The position numbers were made by a program, and so were the translations under genes. Of a stretch of DNA of 64,000 nt, positions 43,482 through 52,099 are shown piece by piece. The number at the start of each line of letters is the position of its first letter. Position 1 is the stretch's first letter. Location of the stretch: assembly GCA_016707175.1 (NCBI GenBank), contig JADJIB010000002.1:1-64000 (forward strand), written 5' to 3'. The notes beneath the pieces are model-generated. The model made no database searches, was not told where the DNA came from, and was given only the letters and a program-made list of their open reading frames with translations. The DNA is from Candidatus Phosphoribacter hodrii. Its GTDB lineage: Bacteria; Actinomycetota; Actinomycetes; Actinomycetales; Dermatophilaceae.

Positions 43482-44831
43482 GTGAGCACCGGCAAGGTCA
43501 CCCCGATCAGCGGCTTCCTCGAGTTCCTCCCCGAACAGCGGATCGTCGAGCAGCACTTCCTCGACGTCATCCGTGAGGTGTTCGAGCTGCACGGGTTCGC
43601 CTCGATCGAGACTCGTGCGGTCGAGTCGGTCGAGCGGTTGCTCGGCAAGGGCGGCGACGCCGACAAGGAGATCTACGGCATCAGCCGGTTGGCGGCCGAC
43701 GCCAGCGACTCGCGCGAGCCCTCCCTCGGCCTGCACTTCGACCTCACCGTTCCCTTCGCTCGCTACGTCCTGGAGAACGCCGGCAAGCTCGCGTTCCCGT
43801 TCCGGCGCTATCAGATGCAGAAGTCCTGGCGCGGGGAGCGGCCGCAGGAGGGGCGCTACCGCGAGTTCACCCAGTGCGACATCGACGTCGTCGACGTGGG
43901 GTCGCTGTCGCCGCAGTACGAGATCGAGATGCCGTTGGTCCTCACCGACGTCTTCGACCGGCTGCCGATCGGCGACTACGTCGTGCAGGTCAACGACCGT
44001 CGGATCCCGCAGGGGTTCTATCGAGGCCTGGGCATCGAGGACGTCGGGGGCACCCTGCGGATCGTCGACAAGCTCGACAAGCTCCCTGCGGACACGGTCC
44101 GGACGATGTTGCTCGACTCCGGCTGCACCGCCGAGCAGGCCGATCAGTGCCTCGCGCTGGCCGGGATCCGCACCGAGGATCTGTCCTTCATCGAGCAGGT
44201 CCGGGCGCTCGGCGTGGCCGACCCGCTCATCGACGAGGGACTGACCGGGTTGGCGGACGTCGTGGACGCCGGCCGCACCCACGCCCCCGGGAGGGTCGTC
44301 GCCGACCTCAAGCTCGCCCGTGGCCTGGACTATTACACCGGCACGGTCTACGAGGTGCGCCTGCTTGGCTTCGAGTCCTGGGGAGCCGTCGCCGGGGGAG
44401 GGCGCTACGACGCGCTGGCCACCGACGGCACCGTGACCTATCCGGGTGTCGGCATCTCCATCGGCGTCTCCCGACTGCTCGGCCTGCTGTTCCGTCAGGG
44501 CTTGGTGAGCGCCTCCCGGTCGACCCCGGCCTGCGTCCTGGTCGCCCTCACCGACGAGGAGTCCCGGCCCCGGTCGTTGGCCGTCGCCTCGGCACTGCGC
44601 GGACGCGGCATACCGTGCGAGGTCGCGCCGCGCCCCGACAAGTTCGGCAAGCAGATCCGGTATGCCGCGCGCCGCGGCATCCCCTACGTCTGGTTCCCCG
44701 GTGGTCCGGAGTCGGACGGCGACTCGGTCAAGGACATCCGCTCGGGCGAGCAGGTCCCGGCGACGGCGGTGGACTGGGCACCTCCGGCGGCGGATCTGCG
44801 CCCTTCCGTGGTGCGCGCCGCGGCGGACTGA
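43482..44831 (+). CDS. hisS: histidine-tRNA ligase
   Basis: The protein has 449 residues from GTG 43482. Class II motif 2 is FRRYQMQKSWRGERPQEGR; the histidine-specific motifs LARGLDYYTGTVYE and AGGGRYDAL are present; the C-terminal anticodon-binding domain covers the last 100 residues. A GATGAT at about 43469 may be a -10 box for a leaderless transcript. Confidence 0.96.
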   Translation: MSTGKVTPISGFLEFLPEQRIVEQHFLDVIREVFELHGFASIETRAVESVERLLGKGGDADKEIYGISRLAADASDSREPSLGLHFDLTVPFARYVLENAGKLAFPFRRYQMQKSWRGERPQEGRYREFTQCDIDVVDVGSLSPQYEIEMPLVLTDVFDRLPIGDYVVQVNDRRIPQGFYRGLGIEDVGGTLRIVDKLDKLPADTVRTMLLDSGCTAEQADQCLALAGIRTEDLSFIEQVRALGVADPLIDEGLTGLADVVDAGRTHAPGRVVADLKLARGLDYYTGTVYEVRLLGFESWGAVAGGGRYDALATDGTVTYPGVGISIGVSRLLGLLFRQGLVSASRSTPACVLVALTDEESRPRSLAVASALRGRGIPCEVAPRPDKFGKQIRYAARRGIPYVWFPGGPESDGDSVKDIRSGEQVPATAVDWAPPAADLRPSVVRAAAD

Positions 44832-44862
44832 CCGACCAACGCGACAGCCGGTCAGCGCCTGA

Positions 44863-45471
44863 TCAGGCGCGGGGCGGGCGAACTCCGCACTGGAGCAACT
44901 CGAGGTTGGCCAACTCACGGATCACGTGGGGGTCCCTGGATCGCCACGCAGCGGCAGGATCGGCGTGAATCGTGGCCAACCGCTTCGTGGGCACCCGCAC
45001 CAGTGCTCGCAGGGCGAACAGGTCCAGGTCGGCCCGACCCTCGATGAAGTTGGCTGCATCGCTGGCCCGGCGGATGAACCGGATGCGAAGGGGCAGCCAC
45101 ACCAGCATCCACAGCAGGATCGGAAGGATCGCCACCACGATTCCGGCGATCAGGGCCACGCGACCGATCGAGCCGCTGAGATCGGTCCCGACCTGGGCCA
45201 GCGCGACACCGGTGCCGGCGGCATCCCGGAAGGGTCCTTGGAGGGCATCGCCGACGAGCGGAACCTGGGCGATCCGGTCGCCCGCAGAGGTCATGCCCGC
45301 CTCCAACTGGTTCCCGGCCGACGCCAGTCCGTCGGCGGGTTGGCGCAGGCCCATGGTCGCGTCGTGGACGGCCTTCCCGATATTTGTGCAGGCGAGGATC
45401 CAGCCCACGCTGAGGACGTCAGCGACCACCTGGGCGGCGCGGCGCCCAGGCAGATCGGCATACAGCTTCAT
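44863..45471 (-). CDS. uncharacterised two-helix membrane protein
   Basis: The protein has 202 residues from ATG 45471, with GAGGAG about eight bases upstream. A first hydrophobic region (VVADVLSVGWILACTNIG) and a stronger second one (VALIAGIVVAILPILLWMLVW) flank a hydrophilic loop of about 90 residues. The C-terminal 65 residues are charged and cytoplasmic. No domain is recognised. It is convergent with hisS (31-bp gap) and divergent from the helicase gene. Confidence 0.8.
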   Translation of the reverse strand: MKLYADLPGRRAAQVVADVLSVGWILACTNIGKAVHDATMGLRQPADGLASAGNQLEAGMTSAGDRIAQVPLVGDALQGPFRDAAGTGVALAQVGTDLSGSIGRVALIAGIVVAILPILLWMLVWLPLRIRFIRRASDAANFIEGRADLDLFALRALVRVPTKRLATIHADPAAAWRSRDPHVIRELANLELLQCGVRPPRA

Positions 45472-45567
45472 GGGGATCTCCTCACCAGGGCAACGCAGGC
45501 AGTGTCAGGCTCACGCTACGCCGTCGCTCTGGTGGTCGCCTGCGGTTGCGTCGCCGTCCACGCGGAC

Positions 45568-45573
45568 TAGCCT
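45568..45573 (+). promoter_or_regulatory. -10 box (TAGCCT) for leaderless helicase gene
   Basis: TAGCCT ends 7 nt before ATG 45581, again without a ribosome site, in the 109-bp divergent gap. Confidence 0.45.
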
Positions 45574-45580
45574 GCCGAGC

Positions 45581-47431
45581 ATGGGCACGTTGATCACGAC
45601 GTTGAGCAGCGCTGCCCCGCGGATGACACCGGGCGAGCGTCGGCTGGCCCAACGCTTGCAGCAGAAGCTCGACGCGGACTATCTCGTGTGGTTCGACGTG
45701 CCGGTCGGCCCGATGCGCACCCACCCCGATTTCGTTGTCCTGCACCCGAGTCGAGGGGTGCTCATCCTTGAGGTCAAGGACTGGGCTCTGCCCCTCATCC
45801 AACGGGTCGATCGGGAGATGTGGGACATCCAGCCGGACGGGCGACACAAGCGGGTGATCAACCCGATCCTGCAGGCCAGACACGGGGCTCACGACGTCGT
45901 GCGGGCTCTGGAGCGCGACCTTCAGTTGGTCCACGAGGCCGGAGCGCATCAGGGGAAGCTCGCCTTCCCGTGGGGCTACGGCGTGGTCTTCACCAAGATC
46001 GACCGCGCGGAGTTCGACGCGGCCGGGCTGGGCGAGGTGATCGACGGGCACGCGGTCATGTGCGCCGACGAGATGACCGAATCTGTCGACCCTGAGGCGT
46101 TCCAGGAGCGGTTGTGGGGGATGTTCCCTCGGCGCTTCCCGGCGAAACTCACGCTGCCGCAGATCGATCGGGTGCGGTGGATCATGTTTCCCGACGTGCG
46201 GGTGGACGCACCTGTTGCTTCGCTCTTCGACGCCGCGGCAAGCCCCGACTCGCCCGAGGGGGACGCAGGCGCGGCCGCGGCCATCGAACTGCCCGACGTC
46301 ATGAAGGTCATGGACCTGCAGCAGGAGCAGTTGGCACGCAGCCTCGGGGCCGGGCACCGCGTGGTCCACGGGGTGGCCGGGTCGGGCAAGACGATGATCC
46401 TGGGCTACCGAGCCGAATACCTTGCCCGCCTCGTCGCCCCTGGCGCCAAGCCCGTGCTGGTGTTGTGCTTCAACGAGCCGCTCGGTGCCGCGCTGTCGGC
46501 CAACTTCGCCTCGCGGGGCCTGGCCGATCGCGTGCAGGTCAGACACTTCCACCGCTGGGCCCGCCAACAACTGGTCACCTTCGGTCAGCCGCTGCCACCC
46601 GACGGACCACACTTCTTCGACGACCTCGTCGGCTACCTCATCCGGGCCGTCGACCGTGGCCACGTGCCGAGGGCGCAATACTCCGCCGTCCTCATCGACG
46701 AAGGCCATGACTTCCGCCCCGAGTGGCTGCACCTCGTCGTGCAGATGGTCGACCCCGAGACCAACAGCCTGCTGCTCCTCTACGACGACGCCCAGAACAT
46801 CTACGGCCGTGGGCGCACCCCGGCGTTCAGCTTCAAGAGCGTGGGAATTCAGGCGGTCGGCCGGACGACGATCCTGCGGGTCAACTACCGCAACACCACG
46901 CAGATCCTGCGCCTGGCCCAACGGGTGGCGGGCGACATCCTCAAGCCACAGGCATGCGACGAGGACGGCGCCCCGCTTCTCGGCGCCCTCGGATGCGGGC
47001 GGGACGGGGAGGAGCCCGACGTCCGGCGGCTGCCCACGCTCGGTGCGGAGGCGGCATACGTCGCCCAGCGGTTCGCCGCGGCGGCGCGGGACGGACGGGC
47101 CTGGTCGGACATGGCCGTGCTGTGCCACGACACCGCTGTCATGGACGCGTGTGCGTCGGCGCTACGGCGGGTTCGGATCCCGCATTCGGTGCGACGTCGG
47201 CCCGGCGACTTCCGTCCTGAGGCCGACACGGTCAAGATCCTCACCATGCGCGTGAGCAAGGGGTTGGAGTTCCCCGTCGTGGCAATCCCCGGGGTGGGCC
47301 GCCTGCCAGCCCCTCACGAGGACGACAAGGACGCGGCGCGGCTGTTCTACGTCGCCGCCACCCGGGCGACCGAGCGGCTGCTCGTCACGGTCAGCGGCGA
47401 CGGCTCCCTGGGCCAACGGCTCGGAGTATGA
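45581..47431 (+). CDS. NERD-domain nuclease fused to UvrD/Rep-type superfamily 1 helicase
   Basis: The protein has 616 residues. Residues 18-130 form a NERD nuclease-related domain with HPDFVVLHPSRGVLILEVKD (the D and ExK of a PD-(D/E)xK-like site). The helicase begins at about residue 245: Walker A GVAGSGKTMI, Walker B VLIDEGHDF, motif III region LLLLYDDAQNIYG, motif IV LRVNYRNTTQ, motif V-VI TMRVSKGLEFPVV and FYVAATRATERLLV. Such fusions may act in DNA repair or in defence; the context (hisS block on one side, xerD on the other) decides nothing. It overlaps xerD by 4 bp. Only one CGGCATAC octamer is present (about 47051). Confidence 0.88.
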   Translation: MGTLITTLSSAAPRMTPGERRLAQRLQQKLDADYLVWFDVPVGPMRTHPDFVVLHPSRGVLILEVKDWALPLIQRVDREMWDIQPDGRHKRVINPILQARHGAHDVVRALERDLQLVHEAGAHQGKLAFPWGYGVVFTKIDRAEFDAAGLGEVIDGHAVMCADEMTESVDPEAFQERLWGMFPRRFPAKLTLPQIDRVRWIMFPDVRVDAPVASLFDAAASPDSPEGDAGAAAAIELPDVMKVMDLQQEQLARSLGAGHRVVHGVAGSGKTMILGYRAEYLARLVAPGAKPVLVLCFNEPLGAALSANFASRGLADRVQVRHFHRWARQQLVTFGQPLPPDGPHFFDDLVGYLIRAVDRGHVPRAQYSAVLIDEGHDFRPEWLHLVVQMVDPETNSLLLLYDDAQNIYGRGRTPAFSFKSVGIQAVGRTTILRVNYRNTTQILRLAQRVAGDILKPQACDEDGAPLLGALGCGRDGEEPDVRRLPTLGAEAAYVAQRFAAAARDGRAWSDMAVLCHDTAVMDACASALRRVRIPHSVRRRPGDFRPEADTVKILTMRVSKGLEFPVVAIPGVGRLPAPHEDDKDAARLFYVAATRATERLLVTVSGDGSLGQRLGV

Positions 47432-48375
47432 GCACGATCCCAACGCCAGCCGTCTCGCGGGCGCTGGCGCGCGCGGTGCGAGGGTGGCTCGACCACCTCG
47501 ACGTCGAGCGGGGAGTCGCCCGCAACACCCTGGTCTCCTACACCCGCGACCTCGACCGCTACCTGGATTACCTTGCGCGCCAAGGCGTTTCCACGCCTGA
47601 AAACGTCACCGAGGCACACGTGTCCGGCTTCCTCGCCGACCTGCGAGCGGGCTCACCGGGGCGTATGCCGCTCTCGGCCTCGTCCGCGGCTCGCACCCTC
47701 GTCGCAGTACGGGGGCTGCATCGGTTCCTCGCGTTGGAGGGGCGCACCCTGGCCGATCCGGCCGAAGGCGTGCGACCGCCCAAGACCCCGCTGCGGTTGC
47801 CTAAAGCCATCGGTGTCGACGACGTCGAACGGCTGCTGGCCGCCGCGTCACTGGGGGACACCCCCGTCTCGATGCGCGACCGGGCCTTGTTCGAGGTCCT
47901 CTATGGCGCCGGGGCGCGGATCTCGGAGGCCGTCGGGCTCGACGTCGATGATCTCGACCTGGAGTCGGGCACCGTTCGGCTCTTCGGCAAGGGGTCCAAG
48001 GAGCGGATCGTCCCCGTAGGGCGCTACGCACGGGAGGCGGTGGCGGCATACCTCGTGCGGGGGCGACCGGCGCTAGCGGCCCGCGGGAAAGGCACTCCGG
48101 CCCTGTTCCTCGGCACCCGGGGTGCGCGGCTCAGCCGCCAGACCGCGTGGTCGGCGCTGGCAGCGGCAGGGGAGCGGGCGGGCCTGGCCGGCCACTTGTC
48201 GCCGCACACGCTGCGGCACTCGTTCGCCACCCACCTGCTCGAAGGCGGCGCCGACGTCCGAGTCGTGCAGGAGTTGCTCGGACACGCCTCGGTGACGACC
48301 ACCCAGATCTACACAATGGTCACCGTGGCGAGGCTGCGCGAGGTGTATGCCGAGTCGCACCCCCGGGCCCGCTGA
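47428..48375 (+). CDS. xerD: tyrosine recombinase XerD
   Basis: The protein has 315 residues, with an ATGA overlap to the helicase gene. The N-terminal SAM-like core-binding domain (residues 10-110) is followed by the catalytic domain: Arg in GAGARISEAVGL, HTLRHSFATHLLE (HxxR), the His in LLGHASVTTTQIY and the nucleophilic Tyr in the same stretch. The neighbours parA-scpA-scpB identify it as the chromosome-dimer resolvase XerD rather than a phage integrase. Confidence 0.93.
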   Translation: MSTIPTPAVSRALARAVRGWLDHLDVERGVARNTLVSYTRDLDRYLDYLARQGVSTPENVTEAHVSGFLADLRAGSPGRMPLSASSAARTLVAVRGLHRFLALEGRTLADPAEGVRPPKTPLRLPKAIGVDDVERLLAAASLGDTPVSMRDRALFEVLYGAGARISEAVGLDVDDLDLESGTVRLFGKGSKERIVPVGRYAREAVAAYLVRGRPALAARGKGTPALFLGTRGARLSRQTAWSALAAAGERAGLAGHLSPHTLRHSFATHLLEGGADVRVVQELLGHASVTTTQIYTMVTVARLREVYAESHPRAR

Positions 48376-48438
48376 TAAGGTCGCACCGATCAGCGAGAGG
48401 CTGACCGACCGCACGAACGACGGGGAAGAGGCGCAGCT

Positions 48439-49383
48439 GTGAGCATCGATCGCAACCTTCCCGGCGAAGCCGTCCACATGGTCCCCGACCTGCGGGACGC
48501 CACCGACACCCTGCTGCCGGGCACGGAAGACGCCGGGATCGGAGGCACCGGGCCGACCGGACGCCCCATGCCGTCCTTCCCCACGCCACCCCCGCTGACC
48601 AGCCACGGGCCGGCCCGCGTCATCGCCATGTGCAACCAGAAGGGCGGGGTCGGCAAGACGACCACGACCATCAACCTCGGTGCCGCCCTCGCGGAGCTCG
48701 GCCGCAAGGTGCTCCTCGTCGACTTCGACCCGCAGGGCGCCCTGTCGGTGGGTCTGGGGATCCGGCCGAACGACCTGGACATCACGATCTACAACCTGCT
48801 CGTCGAGCGCGGCCACGACATCCGCGACGTCATCCAGCACACCCGCTCGGAGAACCTCGACCTCATCCCGGCCAACATCGACCTCTCGGCCGCCGAGGTG
48901 CAACTCGTCGGCGAGGTGGCCCGCGAGCAGATCCTGGCTCGGGCCTTGCGCCCGGTCATGGACGACTACGACGTCATCATCATCGACTGTCAGCCCTCGC
49001 TCGGGCTGCTCACCGTCAACGCGCTGACGGCTGCCCACGGGGTCTTCATCCCCCTGGAGTGCGAATTCTTCGCGATGCGCGGCGTCGCCCTGCTCGTGGA
49101 GACCATCGAGAAGATCACCGATCGACTCAACCCCCGCCTGCAGGTCGACGGCATCCTCGCCACGATGTATGACGGGCGCACGCTGCACAGCCGAGAGGTC
49201 GTCAAGTCGGTCGTCGACCACTTCGGCGATCGGGTCTTCCACACGGTCATCAGCCGCACCGTGAAGTTCCCCGACGCCAGCCTGGCGGCCGAGCCGATCA
49301 CGAGCTACGCCTCCACGAGTGCTGCTGCCGCGGCATACCGGCAACTGGCCCGCGAGCTCATCGCCCGCGGCGGCGCGGCCTGA
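48439..49383 (+). CDS. ParA/Soj-family ATPase
   Basis: The protein has 314 residues from GTG 48439. An N-terminal tail of about 55 residues precedes the deviant Walker A KGGVGKTTTTINL; DFDPQGALSVGL and IIDCQPSLGLL are the next conserved motifs. It belongs to the ParA-like gene fixed upstream of scpA in actinobacteria (Rv1708-like), distinct from the oriC-proximal parA. A role in chromosome organisation is likely. Confidence 0.92.
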   Translation: MSIDRNLPGEAVHMVPDLRDATDTLLPGTEDAGIGGTGPTGRPMPSFPTPPPLTSHGPARVIAMCNQKGGVGKTTTTINLGAALAELGRKVLLVDFDPQGALSVGLGIRPNDLDITIYNLLVERGHDIRDVIQHTRSENLDLIPANIDLSAAEVQLVGEVAREQILARALRPVMDDYDVIIIDCQPSLGLLTVNALTAAHGVFIPLECEFFAMRGVALLVETIEKITDRLNPRLQVDGILATMYDGRTLHSREVVKSVVDHFGDRVFHTVISRTVKFPDASLAAEPITSYASTSAAAAAYRQLARELIARGGAA

Positions 49384-49414
49384 GCCGAGGCATCCGCCTG
49401 CGGACGCCGAACCC

Positions 49415-50371
49415 ATGACCGTGACCCATGACAGTCATCCCGTGACCGACGCGCTCCTGCCCGAGGCCCCCGCGACACCCGGTGGGGTGCTGACCCGGCG
49501 CACCTCGAGCACGCCCTTCGAGGTCCACTTGGACGTCTTCGAGGGGCCTTTCGACCTGCTGCTGGGGCTCATCGCCAAGCACAAACTCGACATCACCGAG
49601 ATCGCCCTGGCCCGCGTGACCGACGAGTTCATTGGGCACATCCGCACCATCCGCGAGGCCGACGAGGAGTGGGACCTCTCGCAGGCCTCCGAGTTCCTGC
49701 TGGTCGCGGCCACTCTGCTGGATCTCAAGGCGGCCCGCCTGCTGCCGCAGGCCGACCCCGACGACGACGAGGACCTGGCGCTCATCGAGGCACGCGACCT
49801 GCTGTTCGCGCGGCTGCTGCAATACCGCGCGTTCAAGGACATCGCGGCGACCTTTGCCGAGCAGTTGGCCACCACGGGGCGCCTGACCCCTCGCCAGGCT
49901 GGTCTAGAGCCTCGCTTCGCGGCCCTGCTGCCCGAGTTGGTCATGGGGATCACCCCCGAGCAATTGGCGATGATCGCTGCTCGCGCGATGATCCCGAAGG
50001 CCCCGCCGACTGTCGCGCTGGAGCATTTGCACGCCGCCCAGATCAGCGTGCGCGACCAGGCGGCCATCCTCGTCACCCGGCTGAGGGTCGAGCGGACCTG
50101 CTCGTTCCGGACCCTCGTCGCCGATGCCGACTCCACACTGGTGATCGTGGCGCGGTTCCTGGCGCTGCTTGAGCTTTACAAAGAGGGTGCGATCACCTTC
50201 GACCAGGCCGAGCCGTTGGCCGACCTCGCCGTGCGCTGGACCGGGTCGGACGAGGGCGACATCGCGGTCGACGCCGAGTTCGACGAGGACGACGCGCAGT
50301 TGGACTTCGACGACGCGGGGACCGACACCGGCGCGGCGAGCGGCATACCGATGCAAGGAGCAGACGAATGA
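49415..50371 (+). CDS. scpA: segregation and condensation protein A
   Basis: The protein has 318 residues from ATG 49415. VFEGPFDLLLGLIAKHKLDI is the kleisin N-terminal signature; LVAATLLDLKAARLLP follows. The C-terminal winged-helix part (VARFLALLELYKEGAI) binds the SMC head. The last 30 residues are acidic. ScpA links SMC and ScpB in the condensin complex. Confidence 0.95.
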   Translation: MTVTHDSHPVTDALLPEAPATPGGVLTRRTSSTPFEVHLDVFEGPFDLLLGLIAKHKLDITEIALARVTDEFIGHIRTIREADEEWDLSQASEFLLVAATLLDLKAARLLPQADPDDDEDLALIEARDLLFARLLQYRAFKDIAATFAEQLATTGRLTPRQAGLEPRFAALLPELVMGITPEQLAMIAARAMIPKAPPTVALEHLHAAQISVRDQAAILVTRLRVERTCSFRTLVADADSTLVIVARFLALLELYKEGAITFDQAEPLADLAVRWTGSDEGDIAVDAEFDEDDAQLDFDDAGTDTGAASGIPMQGADE

Positions 50372-51024
50372 GTGAGGACCTCCGCGTGGACGACGAGGCG
50401 GTGCCACCGGATGACGCTGGGTCAGCCGAGGAGACCGAGGCTGCCGGCCAGGTGGCCTTCGACGTTGAGGCGTTCCCCGGCGGGGCGCGGTCGGCGATCG
50501 AAGCCGTCCTCATGGTCGTCGACGAGCCCGTGAGCGAGGTCGCGTTGGCGACTGCCCTCGAAGTGCCCCTGGCGGACGTCCGCGCCCACTTGGAGGGCCT
50601 GGAAGCTGAGTATGCCGCCGCGAACCGCGGCTTCACCCTGCGGCCGTTCGGCGGCGGGTGGCGGGTCTACAGCCGGTCCGACTACGCCCCGGCCGTCGAG
50701 AAGTTCCTCCTCGACGGGCAGCAGGCCCGGCTGACCCAGGCGTCGCTGGAGACGCTGGCGGTCATCGCCTACAAGCAGCCGGTCTCGCGCTCGCGCATCG
50801 GTGCCGTTCGCGGCGTCAACGTCGACGGTGTCGTGCGAACCCTGTTGTCGCGCGGCCTGATCGAGGAGCGCGGCGAGGCCGAGGGCGGGGCGATCCTCTA
50901 CGGCACCACGCCCTATTTCCTGCAGCGCCTCGGGCTGGACTCGCTCGATGATCTGCCCCCGTTGGCGCCCTACCTGCCCGACGTGGACATGCTGGACGAG
51001 ATCGCGGAAGCAGGTCGACGATGA
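50368..51024 (+). CDS. scpB: segregation and condensation protein B
   Basis: The protein has 218 residues; ATGA overlap with scpA. Two winged helices: the first contains AIEAVLMVVDEPVSEVALA, the second LETLAVIAYKQPVSRSRIGA and VRTLLSRGLIEERGEAEG, the family hallmark. It overlaps rluB by 4 bp. Confidence 0.95.
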   Translation: MSEDLRVDDEAVPPDDAGSAEETEAAGQVAFDVEAFPGGARSAIEAVLMVVDEPVSEVALATALEVPLADVRAHLEGLEAEYAAANRGFTLRPFGGGWRVYSRSDYAPAVEKFLLDGQQARLTQASLETLAVIAYKQPVSRSRIGAVRGVNVDGVVRTLLSRGLIEERGEAEGGAILYGTTPYFLQRLGLDSLDDLPPLAPYLPDVDMLDEIAEAGRR

Positions 51025-52051
51025 GCTCGGCACAGTCAGGTGGGCGGGGTCGCTCCGGCGGTCAGTCCGGTGGTGGTCGCCCCTCGGGCGGGGGGCTACG
51101 GCGGGCGGCTCTCGCGGCGGTTCGGGCAGTTCCGGCGGCTCAGGTGGATCCGGTATGCCGCCGCGGGGCCCTCGCCCCGGGGGAGGCGGCCCGCGCAAAC
51201 CCACGGGACGACCGACGGGCAGTGGCAAGGCCCCTCGGTTCGCCGGCTCGACCAAGCCCAGCCAGCCGACGGCCCTGCCCGACCGTAAGGTGGCCCGCCC
51301 AGCCGTTCCGGTGGATGTTCACGATCCCGATGGGGTGCGCCTGCAGAAGCTCCTGGCCGCCGCGGGGATCGGGTCACGCCGGGCCTGCGAGAACCTCATC
51401 GCGGCCGGCCGTGTCGAGGTCGACGGTCACGTCGTCACCGAGCTCGGGGTCCGCATCGACCCCCTCCGCCAGTCGGTCCACGTCGACGGCGAGCGGGTCC
51501 AGCTCGACGAGTCGCGGGTCTACCTCGCCTTCAACAAACCCCTGGGCGTCGTCTCGACGATGAGCGACGAGTTGGGTCGCCCGTCGATCTCCGACTTCCT
51601 CGGAGCCCGCCAGGACCGGCTCTTCCACGTCGGACGGTTGGATGCCGACACCGAGGGTCTGTTGCTGCTCACCAACGACGGCGACCTCGCCCACCGACTG
51701 CAGCACCCGGCATACGGCGTGCTCAAGACCTATCTCGCCCAGGTGCCGGGCCCCGTCGCCCGCGACCTCGGCAAGCGGCTGCGCGCCGGGATCGAGTTGG
51801 ACGACGGGCCGGTCGCGGTCGACTCGTTCAAACTCGTCGACTCGGCGCCGGGCCGCGCGCTCGTCGAGGTGGTCCTGCATGAAGGGCGCAAGCATGTCGT
51901 GCGCCGGATGCTTGCCGCCGTCGGGCACCCGGTCGAGTACCTGGTGCGCACCGATGTCGGCCCGATCCGGTTGGGTGACCTCAAGGTCGGCAAGACCCGC
52001 CGGTTGACCCGCGAAGAGGTCGGCAAGCTCTACACCGCTGCGGGTCTGTGA
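51021..52051 (+). CDS. rluB: pseudouridine synthase, RluB/RsuA family (frameshifted in Gly-rich N-terminus)
   Basis: The start ATG 51021 overlaps the scpB stop (ATGA). A Gly/Ser/Arg-rich N-terminus of about 80 residues changes frame within a run of seven G at about 51088-51094; one more G restores SGGGATAGGSRGGSGSSGG and a 343-residue protein. Then come the S4 domain (RLQKLLAAAGIGSRRACENL) and the catalytic domain with the Asp in VGRLDADTEGLLLLTNDG and the C-terminal GRKHVVRRM. The enzyme isomerises uridines in 23S rRNA. The shift lies in a homopolymer and is probably error. Confidence 0.9.
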
Positions 52052-52086
52052 TGCGGACGGCCCACGCTGCCGCGCCGACCGCTCGG

Positions 52087-52092
52087 TAGCGT
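52087..52092 (+). promoter_or_regulatory. -10 box (TAGCGT) for leaderless tyrA
   Basis: TAGCGT ends 7 nt before GTG 52100. This favours GTG 52100 over the in-frame GTG 52091, which overlaps the box. Confidence 0.45.
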
Positions 52093-52099
52093 GACCGCC

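Noticed and set aside
47428..49383. xerD and parA as signs of a plasmid or integrative element
   Set aside because: Both are followed by scpA, scpB, rluB and cmk in the conserved chromosomal order.
50948..52051. A 367-codon frame joining the end of scpB to rluB
   Set aside because: Its first part is out-of-frame scpB sequence; the coupled ATG at 51021 plus one G in a homopolymer explains rluB.
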